Positions 35,577 to 43,810 of a DNA stretch of 64,000 nucleotides are shown one piece after another. Within the stretch, counting starts at the first letter, position 1; each line of letters begins with the position of its first letter. The notes below the pieces were generated by a model that saw nothing but the letters and a program-made list of their open reading frames with translations, searched no databases and was not told the DNA's origin. Both the position numbers and the translations under genes were made by a program. Source of the stretch: Bacteroidales bacterium UBA4893 (lineage in GTDB: Bacteria > Bacteroidota > Bacteroidia > Bacteroidales > P3); the NCBI GenBank assembly GCA_002399025.1, contig DHCV01000013.1, forward strand, positions 4,418 through 68,417. The letters are read 5' to 3'.

Positions 35577-36143
35577 TTATTGATTTGCTGCAGCTGCTGC
35601 CTGACGAGTTGATTTAACCCAAACAACAACCGAAGACTTAACATCTAATTTCTCAATATTTGGAATTTGAATTTCTTCTACCTTAATTCCTTGTGCAATG
35701 TTTAGGTTAGAAATATTAACTTCAACATATTGAGGCATATCGTTAGGAAGTCCTTTAAGCTTCATCTTACGAATCTTTGTTTCAAGTTTTCCCCCTTGCA
35801 ATACTCCTGGAGCAACTCCAACTGTTTTTACAGGAACTGAAATTGTTATTGGTTTATCATCAAACAAACGTAAGAAGTCTGCGTGAATAACCTCATCACT
35901 TACTGGATGATATTGAATGTCTTGAAGAATAGTAAGAGTCTTCTTACCTTCAATATTCAATTCAATATAATTTGTGTCTGGAGTGAATAGAAGTGGTTTG
36001 AACTCTGTTGCAGGAACAGAAAAACGTACTTGTTCTTCTCCACCATACATTACGCAAGGAACTAAACCTTGTCTGCGAAGAGATTTTGCATCTTTTTTCC
36101 CTACGTTCTCTCTTGGAGAACCGCTCATAGATACTGTTTTCAT
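35577..36143 (-). CDS. rplY: 50S ribosomal protein L25, long (Ctc) form
   Basis: 188 residues. The N-terminal 5S-rRNA-binding domain (about 1-90: GSPRENVGKKDAKSLRRQG, VPCVMYGGEEQ, QDIQYHPVSDEVIHADFLR) is fused to a C-terminal TL5/Ctc beta domain (VPVKTVGVAPGVLQGGKLE, KGLPNDMPQYVEVNIS). It binds 5S rRNA in the large subunit. It is placed between prs and pth, as in many Bacteroidota. Confidence 0.95.
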   Translation of the reverse strand: MKTVSMSGSPRENVGKKDAKSLRRQGLVPCVMYGGEEQVRFSVPATEFKPLLFTPDTNYIELNIEGKKTLTILQDIQYHPVSDEVIHADFLRLFDDKPITISVPVKTVGVAPGVLQGGKLETKIRKMKLKGLPNDMPQYVEVNISNLNIAQGIKVEEIQIPNIEKLDVKSSVVVWVKSTRQAAAAANQ

Positions 36144-36198
36144 CTTTTTATATATTTATTTGTTTATTAATTTACCCTACTATTAGGGCTTTTATTTT

Positions 36199-37194
36199 TT
36201 AAAACTTAATAGTAAGTCCTTTTTTGCTGATTGCCATTTCGTAGAAGTCAGCAATAGACTCATTAAACTCAACTCTGCGAATTGCTTCTGCAAAAATTGG
36301 AGCAACAGAAAGAGCTCTTATTTTTGAAGAAATTTGTTTTAGAGGAATTGTGTCAGTAACAATTAGTTCTTCCATTTGAGAATTCTCAATCTTCTCAACA
36401 GCATTTCCACTTAAAACAGGGTGGGTAATCATTGCCCTAACACTCTTTGCACCTTTTGCCTTAATAACTTCAGCAGCTTTGCAAAGTGTATTTCCTGTAT
36501 CAACAATATCATCAACCAAAATAACATGCTTGCCAGCAACATCACCAATCAATTGCATTGTACCAATTTCATTAGGCTTATTCCTTTGCTTGTAGCACAT
36601 AACAAAACCACAACCCAATTTCTTTGCATACTCACTTGCTCTCTTAGTTCCTCCAACGTCAGGAGAAGCAAAAAGAACATCATCCAAATTAAAATTCTCA
36701 CTTGCCAATCCTCTCAAATAAGGAATGAAAATTGAAGAAGCATAGAGGTGATCCACAGGAACATCAAAGAAACCTTGAATTTGGTCGGCGTGAAGGTCAA
36801 TTGTTATAACACGTGTAACCCCAACAGCAGTTAGTACGTCAGCTACAAGTTTTGCAGTAATTGGAACACGTGGTTTGTCTTTGCGGTCTTGACGTGCAAA
36901 CCCAAAATAAGGAATAACTGCAATAATTCTCTTTGCCGAAGCTCTCTTTGCAGCATCAACATACATCAATAACTCCATCAAATTATCAGAAGGAGCAAAG
37001 GTAGATTGAATAATAAATACGTCTCTTCCTCTAATGTTTTCTTCAAAAGAAGGTTGAAATTCTCCGTCAGCATATTGAAGAACTTGTGAATCTCCAAGAG
37101 GTTTCCCATAAATGCTTGCAATGTCTTTTGCTAAATAAGCTGTTGCTCTTCCAGTAAAGATTGCAACACTATCCTTAGGTTTGCTTGTTTGCAT
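36199..37194 (-). CDS. prs: Ribose-phosphate pyrophosphokinase
   Basis: 331 residues from ATG 37194; a TTG two codons upstream was not used. It makes PRPP from ribose-5-phosphate and ATP for nucleotide, His and Trp synthesis. Motifs include DGEFQPSFEENIRGRDVFIIQST, the ATP flap YFGFARQDRKDKPRVPI, metal/active-site DLHADQIQGFFDVPVDHLYA and the PRPP loop VILVDDIVDTGNTL. It is a little longer than the usual 310-320 residues. Operon order is prs, rplY, pth on the minus strand. Confidence 0.96.
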   Translation of the reverse strand: MQTSKPKDSVAIFTGRATAYLAKDIASIYGKPLGDSQVLQYADGEFQPSFEENIRGRDVFIIQSTFAPSDNLMELLMYVDAAKRASAKRIIAVIPYFGFARQDRKDKPRVPITAKLVADVLTAVGVTRVITIDLHADQIQGFFDVPVDHLYASSIFIPYLRGLASENFNLDDVLFASPDVGGTKRASEYAKKLGCGFVMCYKQRNKPNEIGTMQLIGDVAGKHVILVDDIVDTGNTLCKAAEVIKAKGAKSVRAMITHPVLSGNAVEKIENSQMEELIVTDTIPLKQISSKIRALSVAPIFAEAIRRVEFNESIADFYEMAISKKGLTIKF

Positions 37195-37231
37195 ATTCAA
37201 TACTTAATATATAGTGATGTTTTTGAAAGTG

Positions 37232-37239
37232 CAAAATTA
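37232..37239 (-). promoter_or_regulatory. Possible -7 promoter box for prs
   Basis: Reads TAATTTTG on the minus strand (TAnnTTTG), 37 nt before the prs ATG. No clear -33 element. Confidence 0.4.
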
Positions 37240-37277
37240 GTGAAGAAAATTGGAATAATAAAAAAAACTTAGGTTTA

Positions 37278-37308
37278 TTTGCACAAAAAGAAATTATTTG
37301 TACCTTTG
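37278..37308 (+). promoter_or_regulatory. Promoter of tRNA-Leu (-33 TTTG, -7 TACCTTTG)
   Basis: TTTG at 37278-37281 and TACCTTTG at 37301-37308 with a 19-bp spacer, 31 nt before the mature tRNA. One of the best promoter matches in the window. Confidence 0.75.
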
Positions 37309-37339
37309 CACCCTTGTTTGAGTCAAAAGCAAAAGAAAT

Positions 37340-37423
37340 GCATCAGTGGCGGAATTGGTAGACGCGCTAGACTCAAAATCTAGTGAGGTAACACTCGTGC
37401 CGGTTCGATTCCGGCCTGATGTA
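37340..37423 (+). tRNA. tRNA-Leu (anticodon CAA)
   Basis: 84 nt class II tRNA. Acceptor GCATCAG/CTGATGT; D-arm GGCGGAATTGGTAGACGC; anticodon arm CTAGA-CTCAAAA-TCTAG with anticodon CAA; a long variable arm (TGAG, GTAA, CACTC); T-arm GCCGG-TTCGATT-CCGGC; discriminator A. CCA is not encoded. The first acceptor pair is a G:U wobble, which is slightly unusual. Confidence 0.95.
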
Positions 37424-37424
37424 C

Positions 37425-37456
37425 AAAGGGATTTCAATTATTGAAATCCCTTTTTT
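37425..37456 (+). terminator. Terminator of tRNA-Leu
   Basis: AAAGGGATTTCAA (37425-37437) pairs perfectly with TTGAAATCCCTTT (37441-37453) over a 3-nt loop, followed by more T residues. It lies directly after the tRNA and overlaps nothing coding. Confidence 0.9.
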
Positions 37457-37459
37457 GTT

Positions 37460-38035
37460 TTAGTTAATCATATTGAAAAGACATCCTATGTAAAGTCTCA
37501 CTCCTTTGTGAAAGACATCTCTTGAAGGGGAAGTAACGTAATCTAATTTTGCACTAAGGTTTGCTTTTGATGAAATTTTAAACTCGTAAGCAATAAATGG
37601 AGAAGTAATAATACTTCCTTTTTTATCCCATTTTACATAATCATAAGCACCTGAAGAATTATTATCAACAATAATCTCCATTTGCTTATTGCTGCCTCCT
37701 CCAATTGTTAGACCAATAATAAGTAATGATTTCTTATATGGTAAGATAAACTCTCCCAAAACTCCACCCCAACCAATGGAATAAAAACTACCATCCTTTT
37801 TGTAAGTAGCACTGCTTCCATACCCTTCACAACCTATTCTAAAATTATTACATACCTTAAATGTCAATTTACCCCCAATTCCTAATGCTATATCGTCAAT
37901 ACTTTTCAAATAACCAGCATTCAAGTACATTCCTCCAATAAGTTTTGCATCATGAATGTTTTGTGAATAGGAAGAAAAGGCAATAAAAGAAAAACAAAGG
38001 ATTAATAATTGTATTCTTATAAGTTTTTTAATCAT
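37460..38035 (-). CDS. Exported beta-rich protein, probable outer-membrane barrel (unknown function)
   Basis: 191 residues with signal peptide MIKKLIRIQLLILCFSFIAFSSYSQ. Alternating strands such as LGIGGKLTFKV, FRIGCEGYGSSATY, LIIGLTIGGG and SKANLSAKLDYV suggest a small barrel of the Bacteroidota outer-membrane-protein type. No family is recognised. It lies alone between the tRNA-Leu terminator (opposite strand) and the mscL terminator, so it is a single-gene unit. Confidence 0.6.
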   Translation of the reverse strand: MIKKLIRIQLLILCFSFIAFSSYSQNIHDAKLIGGMYLNAGYLKSIDDIALGIGGKLTFKVCNNFRIGCEGYGSSATYKKDGSFYSIGWGGVLGEFILPYKKSLLIIGLTIGGGSNKQMEIIVDNNSSGAYDYVKWDKKGSIITSPFIAYEFKISSKANLSAKLDYVTSPSRDVFHKGVRLYIGCLFNMIN

Positions 38036-38062
38036 AGTTGCAAAAAGGTGTTTCTTAAGTAT

Positions 38063-38100
38063 TAAAAAAATAAGGTTAAGTTGAAATTTAACCTTATTTT
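38063..38100 (-). terminator. Terminator of mscL
   Basis: AAAATAAGGTTAA (38067-38079) pairs with TTAACCTTATTTT (38088-38100) over an 8-nt loop. Read on the minus strand, a U run (38063-38070) follows. It begins 25 nt after the mscL stop. Confidence 0.85.
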
Positions 38101-38124
38101 AAAGATGATTATTAAGAAAAAACT

Positions 38125-38532
38125 CTATTTATTCTTAAGTAAATCTCTTATTTCGGTTAATAAAATCTCTTCTTTTGAAGGTTCAGGAGCTGGTTTTGCT
38201 TCCTCTTTCTTTTCTTCTTTTTTCTTTGCAGCATTAAGCAATTTAATAACCATAAAGATTGAAAAAGCAATTATCAGAAAGTCAAAAGCAACTTGAATAA
38301 AGTTACCGTAATTTAAGGTAACTGCAGGCACATCGCCAACAGCATCTTTCAAAATAAATTTAAGGTCAGTGAAATTCACCCCTCCAACCAATAGACCAAT
38401 AGGAGGCATAATTATATCACTCACAATAGAGGTAATAATCTTGCCAAAGGCAGCACCAATAATAATACCCACAGCCATATCAATGGCATTTCCTTTGATA
38501 GCAAAGGTTTTAAATTCTTGTAAAAGTTTCAT
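38125..38532 (-). CDS. mscL: Large-conductance mechanosensitive channel MscL
   Basis: 135 residues from ATG 38532 (MKLLQEFKTFAIKGNAIDMA). An upstream in-frame start would add 19 Lys/Arg-rich residues before the conserved amphipathic helix and is unlikely. TM1 is AVGIIIGAAFGKIITSIVSDI with the gate residues, then MPPIGLLVGGVNF; TM2 is VAFDFLIIAFSIFMVIKLLN, followed by a Lys/Glu-rich C-terminal bundle ending in EILLTEIRDLLK. It opens under hypo-osmotic membrane tension. Monocistronic with its own terminator. Confidence 0.95.
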   Translation of the reverse strand: MKLLQEFKTFAIKGNAIDMAVGIIIGAAFGKIITSIVSDIIMPPIGLLVGGVNFTDLKFILKDAVGDVPAVTLNYGNFIQVAFDFLIIAFSIFMVIKLLNAAKKKEEKKEEAKPAPEPSKEEILLTEIRDLLKNK

Positions 38533-38715
38533 ATTCCTTTTCGTTTTTTTGTTAATAAATTGTTTTCTCTTATAAGTAAATCTACCCAATGAGACTTTTT
38601 CTTATATCTATCATAATTCTTGCCCTAAGACAAAAAAATTATGATTATTAATTACAAAAATAGCAAAAAATGAATAAGTAGGAGCTTTTTAGAGAAAATA
38701 AAAAAAGATTTCCTT

Positions 38716-38748
38716 AAAAAAAGAGCGAGATTTTATAACCTCGCTCTT
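38716..38748 (-). terminator. Terminator of the T9SS-sorted protein gene
   Basis: AAGAGCGAG (38721-38729) pairs with CTCGCTCTT (38740-38748); read on the minus strand the stem is followed by a run of U. It starts 35 nt past the stop codon at 38783. Confidence 0.85.
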
Positions 38749-38782
38749 CTTATAATTTTGTATTTGTTATACAAAACGAATA

Positions 38783-39556
38783 CTATTGTTTGATGAATTT
38801 TCTTTGAGTAACTTTATTGTCAGCACTTATGCGAATAAAGTAAGTGTTAGGATTAAGCGAAGAAACATCAATTTGATTTGTGTTTGAGTTTATTTCCATT
38901 ACCTTTTTTCCAAGAATATCAAATATAGCTATGCTTTCAGTATTCTTAGCTCCTTCAATGTTAATTGAATTTGAACATAAAGTAGGGTAAACTTTTATGT
39001 TTTCTACGTTATTAATATCTTCTAATCCAAGAGTTGTTTGCCCAGCTATAATTTGTTGGTTTGGTGTTGAGTTATAAGCGTAAGAATAAATTGTTATTGT
39101 TGGATTTGTTGGGGTTGTAGTAACTTTTAACTTAATCCATCCATAATGTGTATTTGTTCCATTTTTATATTTAAATCCAGCATATCCAGTTTGTCCTACC
39201 CATGCAGTATAATCGGTAGCATGAATTATTGGGAATACAGGACCACCAGTATTTTCATAAAAATTAGAAGTGCTAGAAATAACAGTGTTTTGTGCTAATA
39301 AAGTAACTTCATTATTTGTATTTGAAACAATTCCTGTTCCAGCTTCAAAACAAGCTATGTAAGATGGTTCTCCATAAGATCCATAGTTTTGAATGTAAAA
39401 TTCTCCGTAACCTCCAGCAAAATTAATTTCGTATCCAAGTTCATCTGGATAATCTGTAGCTATTTCTACAGGAGTTGGTAAGTTTGTGTAAACGATTTGT
39501 CCTTGTGTTAGGACTGTCATGCATAATGCACATAAAGCAAGTAAGATTTTTTTCAT
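38783..39556 (-). CDS. Secreted protein with type A T9SS sorting domain
   Basis: 257 residues. Signal peptide MKKILLALCALCMTVLTQGQ; a beta-rich domain of about 160 residues (YAGFKYKNGTNTHYGWIKLK, TITIYSYAYNSTPNQQIIAGQ) of a kind common among Bacteroidota surface proteins; a linker; and a C-terminal sorting domain (about 186-257) starting IKVYPTLCSNSINIEG and ending TYFIRISADNKVTQRKFIKQ. The usual YPNP is YPTL here. It should be exported by the T9SS and tethered to the surface. Monocistronic, with a TACTTTTG box at 39586-39593. Confidence 0.85.
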   Translation of the reverse strand: MKKILLALCALCMTVLTQGQIVYTNLPTPVEIATDYPDELGYEINFAGGYGEFYIQNYGSYGEPSYIACFEAGTGIVSNTNNEVTLLAQNTVISSTSNFYENTGGPVFPIIHATDYTAWVGQTGYAGFKYKNGTNTHYGWIKLKVTTTPTNPTITIYSYAYNSTPNQQIIAGQTTLGLEDINNVENIKVYPTLCSNSINIEGAKNTESIAIFDILGKKVMEINSNTNQIDVSSLNPNTYFIRISADNKVTQRKFIKQ

Positions 39557-39585
39557 ATTTTAAAATTTTATTTTGTTAACGGCTG

Positions 39586-39593
39586 CAAAAGTA
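39586..39593 (-). promoter_or_regulatory. -7 promoter box of the T9SS-sorted protein gene
   Basis: Reads TACTTTTG on the minus strand, 29 nt before the ATG at 39556. -33 element unclear. Confidence 0.5.
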
Positions 39594-39636
39594 ATACAAT
39601 TATCTTTATTTAAAAAAATTTAGGAGTTTTTTTTAT

Positions 39637-39981
39637 TTAACCTCCAACTCTTTTTACTTTATAGCCTTCTTGTGTAAGTAGGGAAACAACTTTATCTCTA
39701 AAATCGCCTTGAATAATAATTTCTCCATCCTTTGCACTTCCTCCAACTCCACACTTTGTTTTAAGTAATTTGCTTAAGCTTATAAGGTCTTCTTCCCTTC
39801 CAATAAAACCTGTAATAAGAGTTACCTGCTTTCCTGCTCTTTGTTTGCGGTCAAGCTGGACTTTGAGGTTTTGCAAATTGGGAGAAAGGGTTTCCTGCTT
39901 AATTTCCTCATTGGTTTCGTATTGGAATGAGGGGTTGGTTGAATATATTATACCAATTCTGTTCTTTTCTTTCTTTGACAT
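39637..39981 (-). CDS. SUI1/eIF1-like translation factor (YciH type)
   Basis: 114 residues. The C-terminal SUI1 domain (about 38-114) has LKVQLDRKQRAGKQVTLITGFIG, LLKTKCGVGGSAKDGEIIIQ and GDFRDKVVSLLTQEGY. A short N-terminal tail (NRIGIIYSTNPSFQYE) is typical of Bacteroidota members. It is thought to influence initiation-codon fidelity. Its first 74 nt overlap the 3' end of the lipid kinase gene in a different frame on the same strand. Confidence 0.9.
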   Translation of the reverse strand: MSKKEKNRIGIIYSTNPSFQYETNEEIKQETLSPNLQNLKVQLDRKQRAGKQVTLITGFIGREEDLISLSKLLKTKCGVGGSAKDGEIIIQGDFRDKVVSLLTQEGYKVKRVGG

Positions 39982-40864
39982 TGTTTTTAGGTATTATTAT
40001 ATTAAGTGATTGTGGGTTTACAGAAAAATTTAGTTCCTTGTCCATCTTTGCCGATTCTCCATCAAGGTTCACAAGCAAAGAGTCATTGTTCGTTACCTTA
40101 ACTTCCTTTGCCTTAAAGGTCTTAACATAGATTGATTTATCAAAGTTCTTGAGTAGGAGAAGTTGAATTGTAAGGGGAATCATAACGAGTGGAACCTTCT
40201 TTACAATACAAACTTGAATGAAACCATCATCCACCTTAGCCGAAGGAGCAATTATGGTGTCGAATCCAAATTGATTGGAGTTGGCAAAACTAATAAAAAG
40301 AGCTTCTTCTTCAATTACTTGGTCATCAAATTCAATCCTGTAGGTCTGAGGCTCATAGAAAGGATAGTGTTGGAGGATTAGGGCAAGATATTTATTGAAT
40401 CCCCTAATCTTTGCCTTACGAAACTCGCTTGCAATTAATGCATCGAACCCAATACCAGCAATGGAAGCATAGATTTTGTTATTTACTTTTATTGTATCAA
40501 TTTCTGTAGTTTCTTTCTTGTTCAAAACCTCAATTGCAGCCTCCATATTAAGAGGAATATTTAGAGTTCTTGCCAAGCCGTTCCCACTTCCAGCCGGAAT
40601 AATTCCAAGTGTAACCTCAGTACCAATCAATCCTCTAACGCAATCATTAATTGAGCCGTCGCCTCCAACCGCAACAACAATATCAACCTTCTGTATTGCC
40701 GCTTGAAGGCTTAATACTGTGCCATGATGAGCATATTCGGTGTAGGCAATCTTATAATCAAACTTGGTTTTGTCTAAAACTTTCTCGATTGCGTTTTCTG
40801 CCAGTCTTTGCTTGCCTATTCCCGAAATAGGATTAATAATAAATAAGATATTACTTTTCTTCAT
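39908..40864 (-). CDS. Diacylglycerol kinase-family lipid kinase
   Basis: 318 residues from ATG 40864 (MKKSNILFIINPISGIGKQRL). The DAGK catalytic domain has VVAVGGDGSINDCVRGL (the GGDG nucleotide loop), LGIIPAGSGNGLARTLNIP and a C-terminal lobe SIAGIGFDALIASEFR, APSAKVDDGFIQVCIV, VNLDGESAKMDKELNFSV. It phosphorylates diacylglycerol or a related lipid. The last 24 or so residues lie beyond the usual domain end and are encoded in the overlap with the SUI1 gene. It also overlaps the upstream LtaS-like gene by 14 nt, so the three are an operon. Confidence 0.9.
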   Translation of the reverse strand: MKKSNILFIINPISGIGKQRLAENAIEKVLDKTKFDYKIAYTEYAHHGTVLSLQAAIQKVDIVVAVGGDGSINDCVRGLIGTEVTLGIIPAGSGNGLARTLNIPLNMEAAIEVLNKKETTEIDTIKVNNKIYASIAGIGFDALIASEFRKAKIRGFNKYLALILQHYPFYEPQTYRIEFDDQVIEEEALFISFANSNQFGFDTIIAPSAKVDDGFIQVCIVKKVPLVMIPLTIQLLLLKNFDKSIYVKTFKAKEVKVTNNDSLLVNLDGESAKMDKELNFSVNPQSLNIIIPKNNVKERKEQNWYNIFNQPLIPIRNQ

Positions 40865-42758
40865 TATCAATAATCAGCTTATTTTCAATTAGTCTATTAT
40901 TATATTGTTGAATAATGGCTTTTGTTTTAAGGGTCATATAGTTCAGTAGCTGAGGATTCTTTTTCCCAATGTTTTGCTTAGTATTTATATCTTCTCTAAT
41001 ATTATATAACTTTGGTTCCATCCCGTCAATATACTTGCAAAGATAATCTCCCTGCATTAGCATATACTCCCCACCAATTGAAAGAATATAGGCTTTCTCT
41101 TGAGAACTAAAAGCATCTTGACCAAATGATACAAAGGATTTAGGATATTTAATTAGTCCCATGGCTGTTGGAAGAATATCGGCTTGCTGAAGGGTTTGAT
41201 TTATCTTCATTTCTTGTTTTAGTTGAGGATGATAGAAGATGACAGGGATACGGAATTGACCGAGTAGGGTTTTGTATTCTGGCTCTTGTGTTGCTGCAGA
41301 GTGGTCGGAAGTAATAATAAACAATGTATTATTGAACCAAGGCTTAGTTTGAGCCTCTTCAAAGAATAGTTTTAAGGCATAATCAGTATAGCCCACTGTT
41401 TCGTGAACCACCATTGTTCCTTTTGGGAAACGTCCCTTATGTTTTTCAGGAATTGTGTAGGGGTGGTGAGAGCTTAGAGTAAAGACAGTAGATGTAAAAG
41501 GCTCTTTATAGTGGTCAAGTTCCTTAACCATGTATTGAAGAAAAGGCTCATCAAATATTCCCCAATTCCCATCGTAGTCCTTATCGTTATTATACTCCTT
41601 TCGCCCATAATAATCATCGTACCCAACATTCTTTGAATAGGCATCAAAACCCATAGTCCCATTATATCCTCCATGGAAAAAAGAAGTCTTATAGTTATAG
41701 GGTTTTAGCAAAGAAGCAAAGGAAGGAAGGTTATTACTTCCGTATTGTGATGTTATGAAAGATTCATCGGAAAGAATTGGCAAGGATGAAAGTATTGCAG
41801 GAATTCCGTCAATGCTTCTTTTCCCATTTGCATAGCCATTAAACACTATTGATTTTTTTGCAAGAGAAGACAGGAAAGGGGTGTAGCCGTTTAGGTATTC
41901 TTCGGAGAAACTCTCTAAGATAATTACAATGATATTTGTTTTCCCGATTTCCAAAGGAGAGTTGAATAGGGTATCAGTCTTTGAGTTATTTGGGGAATAG
42001 AATGGGTTGAAATAGGAGCTTAGTTCTTTTTCATTACTAAAATAATGCTTTGGTTCTAATCCTTTTTGTCCCCAAGTTCTGTACAGAGTGAATGGAGTAT
42101 TTAGTACAAGGGCTGTGTTTTGACTTGTTGTGTAGAAATTTGCATGAACAATGCTAAGGGGTCTGAGTTGAAAGCCTCCTCTTTGACCCAAAAAGAACAA
42201 ACCGCCTAATAGAATAAACATAATAGTATTTTGGATATACCATTTCCTATTAGAAATAATTAGTTCAGGAGTATATTTCTTGTCTATCAATTCTCTAAGG
42301 TAGTAGAAAAGAATATTTAGGGCAACAAAAAGAATAACAATATGCCAATAATCTCTTGCAAATTGAGGGATAAGTTCCGTGAAATCGCCACCAACTCCTA
42401 AATAATTAAAGAAATCATAGGAGATTCTTTTATAGGTAAACTTATAGTATCCAATATCAATACAATTTAGTATAAGGATAATATTTGTTCCGCAAATATA
42501 GAAGAAATTAGCAATTTTCCTATAGTATTTGTTTTGTTTGATTTTGAAAGGAAATAGGCTAAGAAGTATGAAAGGCAAAAGAAAAACAACCGTTGAAGAA
42601 ATTCCAAAACGGGTTGCACCTAAAAGAATTGAAAGAAAATCTGAGATACCATCAATTGAAAATATTGGTATATTGAAAACAAGTGTTGCTATTTGAGTAA
42701 TTAATAATAGCCCTAAGGTTAGGAGGAATTTTAGAATAAGAGATATATGAGCTTTCAT
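40851..42758 (-). CDS. LtaS-like membrane sulfatase/phosphoglycerol transferase family protein
   Basis: 635 residues. Five N-terminal transmembrane helices (about 7-27, 50-70, 85-103, 137-158, 178-195) precede an alkaline-phosphatase-superfamily domain: IIVIILESFSEEYLNG (metal-binding Glu), ANGKRSIDGIPAILSSLP (Ser as probable nucleophile where LtaS has Thr), SYKT-like KTSFFHGGYNGTMGFD, TLSSHHPYTIP and FIITSDHSAAT (metal-binding DH). In Gram-negatives such enzymes modify periplasmic glycans or lipids, for example with phosphoglycerol or phosphoethanolamine. The substrate is not deducible. Overlaps the lipid kinase by 14 nt, and a diacylglycerol by-product of LtaS-type reactions could link the two. 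Confidence 0.85.
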   Translation of the reverse strand: MKAHISLILKFLLTLGLLLITQIATLVFNIPIFSIDGISDFLSILLGATRFGISSTVVFLLPFILLSLFPFKIKQNKYYRKIANFFYICGTNIILILNCIDIGYYKFTYKRISYDFFNYLGVGGDFTELIPQFARDYWHIVILFVALNILFYYLRELIDKKYTPELIISNRKWYIQNTIMFILLGGLFFLGQRGGFQLRPLSIVHANFYTTSQNTALVLNTPFTLYRTWGQKGLEPKHYFSNEKELSSYFNPFYSPNNSKTDTLFNSPLEIGKTNIIVIILESFSEEYLNGYTPFLSSLAKKSIVFNGYANGKRSIDGIPAILSSLPILSDESFITSQYGSNNLPSFASLLKPYNYKTSFFHGGYNGTMGFDAYSKNVGYDDYYGRKEYNNDKDYDGNWGIFDEPFLQYMVKELDHYKEPFTSTVFTLSSHHPYTIPEKHKGRFPKGTMVVHETVGYTDYALKLFFEEAQTKPWFNNTLFIITSDHSAATQEPEYKTLLGQFRIPVIFYHPQLKQEMKINQTLQQADILPTAMGLIKYPKSFVSFGQDAFSSQEKAYILSIGGEYMLMQGDYLCKYIDGMEPKLYNIREDINTKQNIGKKNPQLLNYMTLKTKAIIQQYNNRLIENKLIIDNEEK

Positions 42759-42776
42759 ATTTGTTTCAATAAAAAA

Positions 42777-43808
42777 TTATTGTTTCTTAGGCTTATAGGA
42801 GGATTTATTTAGAATTTCCTTTGCATCATTCACTTCAAACATTTGTTTTAGAGTGCTGTTTGTTTCTTTCATATATTTCTCAACAATCTTATAGCCAATA
42901 TAATCTCCCAAACGTGAAGGAGAGTCTTTTAATCCTTTTGTGGTTGGACCTTCATTAATAAGATGCATGTACTTTGGTCTATCTTTAGAGTATAGTAATC
43001 CATTTTGAACAATTACTCCCCAAATATTATATTCATTTTTCTCAACCCATTTCATTTGCTCTTCAGTATAACGGAAAATACTATTCATTGATGAATTGGG
43101 CAGAATTTTTGTAAGTGCATAGTAGTATTTACCTCTTTCAATCATTACGTCGCAAAGAGATGCATCGGGACTTAACTCCATTAATGGAATGTCTTCATTA
43201 AGACTTCTGAGATAATGATTCATTATATCTGGAACTAAGAATGTGGAGTCAAGCATTATCATGATGTATTTTGGGAATTGCTGGTAGTATTTGTTATCTT
43301 GGAGCGAGTTTATTGAATATAAATCAATAGAAAAGGTAATAAAATCCTTCCTTGCCAACACTCTTTTTGAATAGGAGTAAGAGAAATCGGCAGGTCCAAA
43401 CATAATTGAATAAAGTTTTGGAATTTGCAAATCAGGATAATCTTTAATTAGATAAGAAAAGGCAGTAGTTATCTCATCCGAAACCCAATCTAAGCTTGGA
43501 TAAACCTTCTTGACAGTTTTGTATGCCGAAATCATATTTGGGTCAGTTGCAAACTGCTTGACGATTTCAAAATACTCTTGATTATCTAAGGTAGTATTGA
43601 ATACAGGTCTATAGTTTTCAAAATTTGATTGGAGATGAGACTTTAAGTCTTTTTGACTTTGGTCAAACAACACATCCTCAAATCTGTTTACTTTAATTAT
43701 TGTTTCTTGACCAGTTTGGGGGTCAACAATAACTTCTTTAACTTTTTCCTTTTTGCAGGAGAAAAAGAATATTGAAGAAATAAAGATTAAAAGAGCAAAT
43801 TTTTTCAT
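42777..43808 (-). CDS. gldB: GldB-like lipoprotein
   Basis: 343 residues, lipoprotein signal MKKFALLIFISSIFFFSC. The pattern VNRFEDVLFD (cf. I-RFD-LF), DYPDLQIPKLYSIMFG, FSIDLYSI, YQQFPKYIM and PSRLGDYIGYKIVEKYM matches the GldB family of gliding or T9SS-associated lipoproteins. GldB is needed for gliding in Flavobacterium johnsoniae; its biochemical role is unclear. It is first on this side of a minus-strand run leading into the LtaS-like and kinase genes, 18 nt apart. Confidence 0.75.
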   Translation of the reverse strand: MKKFALLIFISSIFFFSCKKEKVKEVIVDPQTGQETIIKVNRFEDVLFDQSQKDLKSHLQSNFENYRPVFNTTLDNQEYFEIVKQFATDPNMISAYKTVKKVYPSLDWVSDEITTAFSYLIKDYPDLQIPKLYSIMFGPADFSYSYSKRVLARKDFITFSIDLYSINSLQDNKYYQQFPKYIMIMLDSTFLVPDIMNHYLRSLNEDIPLMELSPDASLCDVMIERGKYYYALTKILPNSSMNSIFRYTEEQMKWVEKNEYNIWGVIVQNGLLYSKDRPKYMHLINEGPTTKGLKDSPSRLGDYIGYKIVEKYMKETNSTLKQMFEVNDAKEILNKSSYKPKKQ

Positions 43809-43810
43809 AA

